Of a stretch of 19,577 nt of DNA, positions 1 to 7,879 are shown one piece after another. The position numbers were made by a program, and so were the translations under genes. Position 1 is the stretch's first letter; each line of letters starts with the position of its first letter. The stretch covers positions 1-19,577 of the forward strand of contig JAHENO010000008.1 of the NCBI GenBank assembly GCA_018609945.1, written 5' to 3'. Under the pieces are notes generated by a model. That model was given only the letters and a program-made list of their open reading frames with translations. It was not told the origin of the DNA and did no database searches. The stretch is from Haloarculaceae archaeon (GTDB lineage: Archaea; Halobacteriota; Halobacteria; Halobacteriales; Haloarculaceae).

Positions 1-1
1 A

Positions 2-58
2 CGCAAGCGCAACGAACTCAAACACAAGGGCATGGAGTACCACCCCTACCACGGGTGA
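2..58 (+). CDS. C-terminal end of an unidentified gene (5' part outside window)
   Basis: The frame starting at base 2 is open and ends in TGA at 56-58. It reads RKRNELKHKGMEYHPYHG, a basic, His/Tyr-containing tail. The codons fit haloarchaeal usage (G or C at most third positions), and the open frame stops exactly where base composition switches to a pyrimidine-rich spacer, which suggests a real gene end. I do not recognise the family from 18 residues. It is in the same direction as the thermosome gene but 270 bp away, and that gene has its own promoter, so the two are probably not co-transcribed. Confidence 0.55.
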   Translation, partial: RKRNELKHKGMEYHPYHG

Positions 59-170
59 CACCTTCCCCGCCGTCGCTCTCCCGCCATTCTCCCGTCGCTT
101 CTCTGTCGTTCCTCCGTCGTTTTCCCCTCCGCTTCTCTGCCGTTCTCCCGACGTTCTTCCGGCGTCTCGG
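59..170. other. Pyrimidine-rich intergenic tract
   Basis: In bases 61-160 I count only 17 purines in 100, all but two of them G, so the plus strand is about 83% C+T. The stretch holds a degenerate direct repeat: 97-116 and 131-150 match at about 17 of 20 positions, 34 bp apart. It lies directly after the stop of the upstream gene. It could serve as a U-rich termination zone or form an unusual DNA structure. I see no coding signal in it. Confidence 0.5.
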
Positions 171-294
171 AGTGGCCCGAGCGGGAACCCGGAGCAGAGA
201 CGGCCGAGACCGACATATAAACCACCCCGTGCGAGAGCATGTCACGCGTACGAGTCCCGTACTCAGGGGTACCTCATCGACCGGCAACGGTAGA

Positions 295-302
295 TTTATA
301 TA
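295..302 (+). promoter_or_regulatory. TATA box of the thermosome gene
   Basis: TTTATATA is a near-ideal archaeal TATA element. Its centre is about 30 bp upstream of the ATG at 329, which places transcription start at or just before the start codon, giving a leaderless or nearly leaderless mRNA as is common in haloarchaea. It is among the strongest-looking promoters in the window, as expected for an abundant, heat-inducible chaperonin. Confidence 0.8.
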
Positions 303-328
303 GAATCACAATCAATCTTCCCTTGACT

Positions 329-2021
<1,693 letters not shown>

Positions 2022-2023
<2 letters not shown>

Positions 2024-2042
2024 AATCGGGTCACCCGATTTC
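2022..2042. terminator. Perfect inverted repeat overlapping the thermosome stop codon
   Basis: Ten-base arms, GAAATCGGGT and ACCCGATTTC, are separated by one base, so a real hairpin would have about 8 pairs and a 5-base loop. The left arm starts within the TGA stop codon. Together with the next hairpin it probably marks the 3' end of the thermosome mRNA or stabilises it. No T-run follows, so a terminator role is inferred. Confidence 0.5.
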
Positions 2043-2049
2043 CATAGGC

Positions 2050-2070
2050 CGTCAGAGCGAGGCTCTGACG
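2050..2070. terminator. Second perfect hairpin downstream of the thermosome gene
   Basis: Nine-base arms CGTCAGAGC and GCTCTGACG flank a 3-base loop (GAG). It lies 7 bp after the first hairpin. GC-rich tandem stem-loops directly behind a highly expressed gene could be termination or mRNA-processing elements. The sequence itself shows only the perfect complementarity. Confidence 0.5.
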
Positions 2071-2307
2071 CAGCCGGTGTAAGCCCGGCCACGTCCACGC
2101 CCGCCTCCCGCCGCTCCGCGCACTGACCGAGACTGATCCGACTTTTTGTGGCTCTCACCCGGCAGAGCGGCCGCTCCGGGGACGAGCCGTGACGGTCGAG
2201 TTCCCCGCCGAGACGGAGTGAGGGGTGGACGGCCGGAACGCCGAGCGTCCGTCCACCGGCGCCCGCCAGCCCCACGCTACCGACCACTCGGGAGCCGTCA
2301 CGAGCGG
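2071..2307. other. Gene-free spacer upstream of the 2359 gene
   Basis: Together with the twin hairpins and the following promoter, 2024-2358 makes up 335 bp without a convincing gene. An open frame continues upstream from the 2359 gene to 2146, but it is Arg/Pro-rich and crosses the TATA box at 2308, so I read it as non-coding. Nothing else stands out. Confidence 0.5.
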
Positions 2308-2313
2308 TATATA
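2308..2313 (+). promoter_or_regulatory. TATA box of the small unknown gene at 2359
   Basis: TATATA lies about 48 bp upstream of the ATG at 2359, predicting transcription start near 2337 and a leader of about 20 nt. It supports placing the start at or after 2359. Confidence 0.6.
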
Positions 2314-2358
2314 CCGCACTTACACAGATTCAAGCCCCTGCCAGTCCAGGCGGCGCAC

Positions 2359-2787
2359 ATGTCGTCGATAGAACGGGAGACTGCCGGCCCGGAGGCCGTC
2401 CACAGGGAGTACATCATGGACGTCCGGATCGTCGAACTGCACGACGGGGACGAGACTCGGTACCGGTTCGAAGCGCCACGCCACCAGGGGATGGAGTTCG
2501 ACGACGCCGGGACAGCGGAACTGTACGCCGATATCTACTTCGACGTCAACGGATTCGAGGAGGCCGGCACCGGCGACCGGGGCGTCCCGCCGATCATCAT
2601 CCAGGCCGGCCGTGACACCATGGCGGCGTACTTCCTCACCCAACCCTACACGGACCTCCACTGGGTGGGGTCGTTCATGGGCGTCCAGCCCGGGAAGGTG
2701 GAACGGTACGCCTCCCGAGTCCGGAAACGGGCCGAGAACATCCGCAGGAGGGCCGCCGAGCGGGGCGCGGCGGAAACGGACGGCTGA
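2359..2787 (+). CDS. Conserved haloarchaeal protein of unknown function, 142 aa
   Basis: This is a small acidic protein without signal peptide or membrane segments, so cytosolic. The middle (residues about 50-90) reads as a compact domain containing YADIYFDVNGFEEAGTG and GVPPIIIQAGRDTMAAYFL. The C-terminal 45 residues contain VGSFMGVQPGKVERYASRVRKRA, which has the spacing and basic end of a helix-turn-helix-like segment, so nucleic-acid binding is conceivable but unproven. From memory it resembles a family of small haloarchaeal hypothetical proteins ending in an RVRKRAE-type helix. The ATG at 2359 is picked because of the TATA box at 2308; an alternative start is the ATG at 2416, which begins MDVRIVELHDG. 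It ends in a basic, Ala-rich tail. No partner gene is adjacent. Confidence 0.8.
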   Translation: MSSIERETAGPEAVHREYIMDVRIVELHDGDETRYRFEAPRHQGMEFDDAGTAELYADIYFDVNGFEEAGTGDRGVPPIIIQAGRDTMAAYFLTQPYTDLHWVGSFMGVQPGKVERYASRVRKRAENIRRRAAERGAAETDG

Positions 2788-2800
2788 TAGGGATCGTTGT
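2784..2800 (+). repeat. Short intergenic repeat, copy 1
   Basis: CTGATAGGGATCGTTGT overlaps the stop codon of the preceding gene. A second copy with 15 of 17 matches sits at 10983-10999, also overlapping a stop codon. Both are followed by a T-rich patch, so it may be a recurrent 3'-end or termination element. Confidence 0.4.
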
Positions 2801-2991
2801 ACCTGTTTCCCGCGTCGGCCACACGACGGCGTGCGGTCGATCCCGAAACGACGGACACCGATCACTGTGAGATCGTCCACGGTTCTCGCGAAGCGACACG
2901 GCCGACCAGGTGCACCTGCCGACGCGAGATTGTCAGTGTGCAGCCCCGGTTCTGCGACTGCGTCGCACGGAGAGATTCGCGAGCACAAGTC
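2801..2991. other. Gene-free stretch upstream of the iron box
   Basis: This is part of a 368-bp gap (2788-3155). Short open frames exist on both strands here, but their translations are Arg/Cys/Pro-rich and resemble no protein I know. I see no coding bias, RNA gene or repeat. Confidence 0.45.
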
Positions 2992-3009
2992 TTTTAGGTT
3001 GGCCTAAAA
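2992..3009. promoter_or_regulatory. DtxR/IdeR-type metal-responsive operator (putative iron box)
   Basis: TTTTAGG and CCTAAAA are perfect 7-base inverted half-sites around TTGG. The core TTAGGTTGGCCTAA closely matches the TTAGG-TTAG-CCTAA pattern of DtxR-family operators, and haloarchaea carry DtxR-family regulators (Idr/SirR/TroR types). Its TTTTAGG half could itself act as a TATA element, so a bound repressor would block transcription starting near 3025. No normal gene begins there. The nearest is the PhoX-like gene at 3156, which has closer TATA candidates. Confidence 0.65.
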
Positions 3010-3072
3010 TACATGCGATTGATACGAGTAATCCGAGCAAAAGGGAGATGACTGGTATGGCATCTATCTACT

Positions 3073-3121
3073 TTTATATAGGACACATAGAAGTCATAAC
3101 TCGATAGTCACATATTATAAA
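3073..3121 (+). promoter_or_regulatory. Candidate promoter elements of the PhoX-like gene
   Basis: Two TATA-like elements lie ahead of the ATG at 3156: TTTATATA at 3073-3080 and TATTATAAA at 3113-3121. The second would give transcription start around 3143-3147 and a leader of about 10 nt, so it is the better candidate. The AT-rich stretch 3050-3125 contrasts with the surrounding GC-rich DNA. Confidence 0.55.
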
Positions 3122-3155
3122 CGGGTTTTACGCACGGGAGCGCCGGTCCACTCGC

Positions 3156-5324
3156 ATGGAGGATATATCCAGACGCAGTCTGATGCGGGCGTCACTCGCG
3201 GCCGCGGTCGGTGCAGGTGCCGTCGGTGTCGCGAGTGCGGACAGCCACGATAGAGCAACTCGCGAGACCGACGACGACGACACGCAGACGGACGGCGCGC
3301 CGAGCGTCGTCGTGGGGAGCATGAAGCGGTTCTCGACGACGGCCTTCGGCGCGGAGATGACCGGACCGTACGTGTTCGAGGACGGGTCGCTGTTGCACAG
3401 CCTCCAGCACCCGAGCCGGAAAAACGAACAGCCCTGGAACCGGGCCGGGATCGGCTACTACAAGGACTTCCAGTTCGATTTCGACGGGGACAACGACGAC
3501 TTCGAGAAACCCGACCCACCGGAGGGTAAGGAGCAGGACTTCGTACGGTCCGCGGACCCGAAGTTCGAGATGCTGATCCAGGAGGGGGACCCGATCAACG
3601 GTAACTCCGAGCGCTGGGGAATCACCCAGACCCCCGACGGTGTGGATGTCACGACCGAGAACTTCGCGGGCACGAGCTACGGTGACTCGGGGTACAACCC
3701 CGACGCTAACCACTTCGTCGCGACGAACGATGACGGAACCGAGGGATACCTCTTTACGAACGACGAAAACAGCCCCGGAAACATTATGCGGACCCCTCTC
3801 TCGCAGAACGATGACGGAGAGTGGGAGGCCGACGCCGAGAACGCGATCAACACGGTCAACACAGAGGCGTTCCGGGACATCGGTGGCACCCGCATCAACT
3901 GCTACGGCGACCTCAGCCCGTGGGGAACGCCGATCTCCTCCGAGGAGAACTACGCGCACCCTCGCGCGAACCTCACGGGGACGATCAGCGACATCGACGA
4001 AGCCGAGTCCGGCGAGGGACTGCGCGCGGCCGCATACTTCTGGAATCGGCCCAATCCCAGCGAGATCCAGACCGCCGTCGGCGAGTACGACGAGGTCGAC
4101 GGCTGGTACGTCCAGGGGTACTGGAACATGGTCGGCGTCGAGCACCTTGCCTACTACCTCGGCGCGGATCCCGTGGAGGCCGGCGACGGAAACCCTGTTG
4201 AGCCGATTGGAGACGAGTACCCCAACCCGTACCGCTACGGCTACCACGTCGACATCCGGAATCCGACTGCCGAACCGGAGGAGATCGAACCTGTCAAGTA
4301 CTACGTCATGGGCCGGGCCGCCTGGGAGGCGCCCGACATCCTGCCCGACGAGCGGACCGTCTACGGCTGTTCCGACGGCGACAGCAAGGGTATCTACAAG
4401 TTCGTCGCCGACCGCCCGATCCCCAGCTACGACGACCCGATGGACGTCGCGGGAACGCTCTATGCGCCGAAGATCACCAACGACGAAGCCTCCTCCGGGA
4501 AGTCACCGGCCGAGGTCCCCCTCGAAGTCGAGTGGCTGCCGATGGGACACGCCTCGAACCGGGAGATCGAATCCTGGATCGCCGAGTACGACGACGTCAC
4601 CCAGGCCGACTACCTCGAGAGCCACGTCGACGACTGGAGTGAGGGCGAAGACGTCACCGAGGATGTTCTCAAGGAGGCCGACCTGGAAGTCATCGAGAAC
4701 GGCAACCAGGACTACATCTCCGACGAGGACATCGTCGAATGGGCCGAGCAGTACGAGGAACGCGGCCCCGACGGCGTCGACGAGGAACTCCGCCGGGTCC
4801 CGTTCCTCGAGACGCGGGCCGCGGCCAAGGAGATCGGCGGCTCCATCGAGTTCAACAAGGCCGAGGGAGTCGACAGCGTCGACGACGCCAGACCCGGCGA
4901 TTACATCTACTTCGGCATCTCCGAGTTCAACGACGACTTGGCCGGTCCGACCAACGACGGCGGCGACATCGCGCTGGACCGCGTCGACGGCGGCGTGGTC
5001 TACCGCGCGGAACTCGGACCCAGATACGACGTCTCGACGCTCGAACCGGTCGTCGTCGGACCCGACTTCACGACCGAGGAGGCCGTGGACGACGTCGACG
5101 ACTCGCTCCGCAACGTCGACAACGTCTACGTCATGCGCGACGGCCGCGTGCTCCTCTGCGAGGACGGCTGGCGGGGCGCCAATCGCAGCTACCCCAACGA
5201 CGCGCTGTACGTCTACGAACCCGAGGACACCGACCGGCGTGGCCCGCCGGGCGGCGAACCGCCGGGGCGTGACGACCCTCCGGGTCGAGGTGGAGATCGG
5301 GGTCGTGGTAACGGCAACCGCTGA
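3156..5324 (+). CDS. Tat-exported PhoX / DUF839-family protein (putative phosphatase-like)
   Basis: The protein has 722 residues. Residues 1-28 form a Tat signal: twin arginine in SRRSLMRA at 5-12, an Ala/Gly/Val hydrophobic core, and an ASA cleavage site before Asp29. The mature part is very acidic and fits the PhoX beta-propeller-like family; WGTPISSEEN at residue 256 corresponds to the family's conserved WGT-x-EEN motif, which in PhoX enzymes helps bind the metal cofactor. PhoX phosphatases use iron and calcium, so an iron box 150 bp upstream is notable. The C-terminal about 35 residues are a Pro/Gly/Arg tail (PPGGEPPGRDDPPGRGGDRG), probably disordered. No membrane anchor or lipobox is seen, so it is likely free or loosely attached outside the cell. 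Enzymatic activity is inferred; many DUF839 members are untested. Confidence 0.85.
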   Translation: MEDISRRSLMRASLAAAVGAGAVGVASADSHDRATRETDDDDTQTDGAPSVVVGSMKRFSTTAFGAEMTGPYVFEDGSLLHSLQHPSRKNEQPWNRAGIGYYKDFQFDFDGDNDDFEKPDPPEGKEQDFVRSADPKFEMLIQEGDPINGNSERWGITQTPDGVDVTTENFAGTSYGDSGYNPDANHFVATNDDGTEGYLFTNDENSPGNIMRTPLSQNDDGEWEADAENAINTVNTEAFRDIGGTRINCYGDLSPWGTPISSEENYAHPRANLTGTISDIDEAESGEGLRAAAYFWNRPNPSEIQTAVGEYDEVDGWYVQGYWNMVGVEHLAYYLGADPVEAGDGNPVEPIGDEYPNPYRYGYHVDIRNPTAEPEEIEPVKYYVMGRAAWEAPDILPDERTVYGCSDGDSKGIYKFVADRPIPSYDDPMDVAGTLYAPKITNDEASSGKSPAEVPLEVEWLPMGHASNREIESWIAEYDDVTQADYLESHVDDWSEGEDVTEDVLKEADLEVIENGNQDYISDEDIVEWAEQYEERGPDGVDEELRRVPFLETRAAAKEIGGSIEFNKAEGVDSVDDARPGDYIYFGISEFNDDLAGPTNDGGDIALDRVDGGVVYRAELGPRYDVSTLEPVVVGPDFTTEEAVDDVDDSLRNVDNVYVMRDGRVLLCEDGWRGANRSYPNDALYVYEPEDTDRRGPPGGEPPGRDDPPGRGGDRGRGNGNR

Positions 5325-5357
5325 GGTACGCTCGCCGCGCAGTCATCAATTGACAGA

Positions 5358-5364
5358 CTTTTTT
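5358..5364 (+). terminator. T-run terminator after the PhoX-like gene
   Basis: CTTTTTT lies 34 bp past the PhoX-like stop in otherwise GC-rich DNA. Archaeal transcription commonly ends at such T-tracts. It abuts the stop codon (TTA on this strand at 5363-5365) of the convergent transporter gene. Confidence 0.55.
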
Positions 5365-6838
5365 AATCGCCGGCGTCGGGATGGTCCTCGACCGCGGGGA
5401 CGGTCGGGTCGTCGGTGAGGTCGGCGTCGCGCCAGGTGCCCCGGCGGAACCAGACCAGGGCGATGGCGGCGCCGATGACGTTCGAGACGACGAAGGCCGC
5501 AAAGAAGCCCTGCGTGCCAAAGCGCTGGGCGCCGAACCACGCAACGGGCAGGCGGACGAGTCCCTGCGTGAAGATGGCGATAGCCGCGGCGGTGAGCGTC
5601 CGGCCGGCGCCACGGAAGCCCCCGCTGTAGGCCCGGACCACGCCGAGGAAGCCGAAGGTGGGCGCGACCGTCCGGAGGAACTCCGCGCCAACCGGGATGA
5701 CTTCGGGGTCGTCGGTGAACACCGAGACGATGCCGGGAGCGGTGAACCACACGAGGACCGCCGCGGCCGAGAGGACCGCGAACATCGTCACGGCGGCGAA
5801 GTCGTTGGTCCGGGCGGCGCGGTCGGGGTTGCCGGCGCCGAGGTTCTGGCCGGTCAGCGTCTCGACGCCCCGGCCGACGGCGATGGCCGGCAGGAAGATG
5901 ACAGAGAACACACGGATGCCGACGCCGAAGGCCGCCACCACGGGGTTGGCGAAGGTGGCGACGATGATCAACAGCAGATTCACCGAGACCGCCCGGCCGG
6001 TCACCTCGACCGACGCGGGGCCGCCGACGCGGACCAGCGTCCGGAGGTACCCGAAGTCGGGCCGCATGTCGGGGAGGTTGATGGCGATCCCGCGCCGGCC
6101 GTCGAACATGATCGCCAGCCCGACGACCATCGCCAGTCCGCGCGAGAAGACGGTGGCGATGGCCGCGCCCGTGACGCCCAGTTCCGGGAACAGCCACACG
6201 CCGAAGATGAGCAGCGGGTCGATGACGATGTTGAGCACGACCGTCCCCAGCATGACGAGCATGGGGGTGACGGTGTCGCCGTAGCCCCGCATCAGCGAGA
6301 TGAACACCAGGAACCCGAAGAGTGCGAACAGTCCCAGGGAGACGACCTGCATGTACCGGGCCGCGAGTGGCAGAATCTCGGGGCTGGCACCCAGCAGCCG
6401 GAGAACGTCGTCGACGAGGACGTAGCCGGCCGCCCCCAGCAGGACGGAGACGATGGCCGCGAAGGCGACCGTCTGGGAGGCGGCGTACTCCGCTTTCAGG
6501 GGTTCGCCGGCGCCGGTGTGCTGGGCGACGAGGACGCTGCCCGCGACGGTCAGCCCGATGCCAGCGGAGATCAGAAGGAAGACCATCGGGAACGCGAAGC
6601 TGATCGCCGCCAGGGCTCTGGTGCTGTACTGGCCCAGCCAGAAGGTATCCGCGAGGTTGTAGGCCGTCTGGAGGAGGTTCGTGACGACGATGGGCAGGGA
6701 GAGATAGAAGAGCGGCCAGCCGATCGAGCCCTCGGTCAGGTTCAGCTCCTCGGGGCCCTTGAACAGGCCACGGGCGCCACGGAGCACTCGACGGGGGCGG
6801 ACCCGCCCGAGGGCCGAAAGCAGGTCGCGGAGTCTCAT
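5363..6838 (-). CDS. MATE-family multidrug/organic cation efflux transporter
   Basis: This is a 491-residue integral membrane protein with about 12 hydrophobic helices, standard for the MATE (NorM/DinF) family, which exports drugs or metabolites by exchange with Na+ or H+. The first helix region contains LPIVVTNLLQTAYNLADTFWLG, the typical MATE helix-1 pattern; the two halves show the expected pseudo-repeat, the second beginning near VGGPASVEVTGRAVSVNLLL. A basic about 35-residue cytoplasmic N-terminus precedes helix 1, and the tail is acidic. The ATG at 6838 is the furthest upstream start in frame. A perfect 7-bp inverted repeat (6841-6847 and 6855-6861) lies just ahead of the start and may affect expression. 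The gene is convergent with the PhoX-like gene and divergent from the small gene at 7003. The substrate cannot be inferred. Confidence 0.93.
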   Translation of the reverse strand: MRLRDLLSALGRVRPRRVLRGARGLFKGPEELNLTEGSIGWPLFYLSLPIVVTNLLQTAYNLADTFWLGQYSTRALAAISFAFPMVFLLISAGIGLTVAGSVLVAQHTGAGEPLKAEYAASQTVAFAAIVSVLLGAAGYVLVDDVLRLLGASPEILPLAARYMQVVSLGLFALFGFLVFISLMRGYGDTVTPMLVMLGTVVLNIVIDPLLIFGVWLFPELGVTGAAIATVFSRGLAMVVGLAIMFDGRRGIAINLPDMRPDFGYLRTLVRVGGPASVEVTGRAVSVNLLLIIVATFANPVVAAFGVGIRVFSVIFLPAIAVGRGVETLTGQNLGAGNPDRAARTNDFAAVTMFAVLSAAAVLVWFTAPGIVSVFTDDPEVIPVGAEFLRTVAPTFGFLGVVRAYSGGFRGAGRTLTAAAIAIFTQGLVRLPVAWFGAQRFGTQGFFAAFVVSNVIGAAIALVWFRRGTWRDADLTDDPTVPAVEDHPDAGD

Positions 6839-7002
6839 CCGCCGGTCGCCTCCGGACCGGCGTCAGGGGAGGACATCGGGCCAATCCACCCGCCGGCCGG
6901 AGAAAAACGTTCGGAAAGGCGCGCGGTCTCTCGGAGTATCCGCCCGGAGCGACGGTTCCAGAAAGCGAAGCGCCCTTGCTGGGGCGGACCGAACGGTGGC
7001 GC

Positions 7003-7272
7003 ATGAACCACCTGCCAGTCGCCGGCGAAGGCGAGTGGCACCTCCCGCAGCACGCCCACGTCATCGTCCACGAGGCCGACGGCGGCGAGTTGATCACTGT
7101 GTACGACTGCGGGGCCGCACAGAAGCCGCCGTCGGCGCAGTTCACCGGCCACCTGGTCCGGGTCGACGCCGACCACGACCTGCGACACCAGCCGACCGGC
7201 TACGTGGTGCGCCTCCGGGAGCGGTCGCGCCTCGAAGCGCAGGCCGATGACCGCTGGGTCATCCGCGGATAG
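7003..7272 (+). CDS. Small conserved haloarchaeal protein of unknown function, 89 aa
   Basis: The protein begins MNHLPVAGEGEWHLPQHAHV and ends in DDRWVIRG. It is His-rich near the N-terminus, has no signal peptide or membrane helix, and looks like one small alpha/beta domain with several beta-like stretches (HVIVHE, LITVYDC, GYVVRLR). The ATG at 7003 is preferred over a TTG nine codons upstream because a GAAGCGCCCTT-like promoter element lies about 30 bp before it, allowing a leaderless transcript. It is convergent with the Lrp gene, with a 26-bp gap, and divergent from the MATE gene. I do not recognise a named family; codon use matches neighbouring genes. Confidence 0.72.
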   Translation: MNHLPVAGEGEWHLPQHAHVIVHEADGGELITVYDCGAAQKPPSAQFTGHLVRVDADHDLRHQPTGYVVRLRERSRLEAQADDRWVIRG

Positions 7273-7298
7273 CGGGTCCCGGACGCTCGCTGCCCGGC

Positions 7299-7754
7299 CT
7301 ATTCGAGGTCGAGTTCGAACTGTTCGTGTTCCTTGGCGGCGTTGAGAACGACGCTGGTGTTCGACTCCTTGATGTCGGGATTGTTCAGCAGCGTCTTGAT
7401 CGCGTCGTTCATGTCGTCGGTGTCGGCGAACTTCCCGACGGCGACGATGTCGTGGTCGCCGGTAACCTCGTAGACGCTGACCATCTGGCGGTGCTCCGTC
7501 AGTTCTTCGGTGACCTCCTGGAGGCCGCTGCCCTCGACTTTCAACTGCAGGATGGCGGTCACGTCGTACCCGAGGGCGTCGTAGTCGACTTTCGGGGTGT
7601 ACCCCTGGATGATGCCCTGGTCCTCGAGATCCGAGAGGTGGTTCGAGACCGTCGTGACCGAGACGTCGAGGTCCTCTGCGAGGCTCCGCAGGCTGGCCCG
7701 CCCGTCGCCGAGCAGCGCATTCACCAACTTTCGGTCCAGATTTTCGTACGTCAT
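7299..7754 (-). CDS. lrp: Lrp/AsnC-family transcriptional regulator, divergent from glnA
   Basis: The protein has 151 residues. Residues 1-60 form a winged helix-turn-helix (LRSLAEDLDVSVTTVSNHLSDLEDQGII), and residues about 62-145 an effector-binding RAM domain (YDVTAILQLKVEG, VYEVTGDHDIVAVGKF). Such proteins form dimers to octamers, sense amino acids and bind palindromic sites. The chosen start is the ATG at 7754; the TTG just upstream would add one Met. A TAAAATTC element on the minus strand (about 7784-7790) lies about 32 bp ahead, fitting a leaderless mRNA. The neighbour is glnA, read divergently with 125 bp between starts, so glutamine synthetase is the likely target. From memory, Halobacterium salinarum also has an Lrp gene beside glnA that influences its expression. 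Two inverted repeats in the shared gap may be operators. Confidence 0.92.
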   Translation of the reverse strand: MTYENLDRKLVNALLGDGRASLRSLAEDLDVSVTTVSNHLSDLEDQGIIQGYTPKVDYDALGYDVTAILQLKVEGSGLQEVTEELTEHRQMVSVYEVTGDHDIVAVGKFADTDDMNDAIKTLLNNPDIKESNTSVVLNAAKEHEQFELDLE

Positions 7755-7781
7755 CAACCGTACAAACGGGGGGGTGGCATT

Positions 7782-7805
7782 AGAATTTTACGAGTATACA
7801 ATTCT
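7782..7805. promoter_or_regulatory. Interrupted palindrome in the lrp-glnA gap (possible Lrp operator)
   Basis: AGAATT (7782-7787) and AATTCT (7800-7805) form inverted arms with 12 bp between them. The left arm overlaps the presumed lrp TATA element, so binding here would autorepress lrp. AT-rich interrupted palindromes are typical Lrp-family sites, but the assignment is inference. Confidence 0.4.
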
Positions 7806-7815
7806 GTGGGCAGAC

Positions 7816-7828
7816 CGCAAGGATTGCG
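7816..7828. promoter_or_regulatory. Short palindrome upstream of glnA (possible operator)
   Basis: CGCAA-GGA-TTGCG is a perfect 5+5 inverted repeat immediately upstream of the AT-rich element CAAAATAG (7829-7836), the best TATA candidate for glnA. That element would give transcription start near 7857 and a leader of about 20 nt. It is a candidate site for Lrp or another nitrogen regulator. Confidence 0.35.
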
Positions 7829-7879
7829 CAAAATAGCAGGGTTTTTGTGGGAGCGGGATAGCCTCTCAGGTGTCGAAAG

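Noticed and set aside
3013..3051. Twelve-codon frame (MRLIRVIRAKGR) just after the iron box.
   Set aside because: It is too short to support as a gene. It is mentioned only as a possible leader peptide or as the start left over from a lost gene.
5381..7006. Long plus-strand open frame opposite the MATE gene (541 codons).
   Set aside because: The translation is a highly charged Asp/Glu/Arg/Gly composition typical of antisense shadow. The MATE reading has clear membrane helices.
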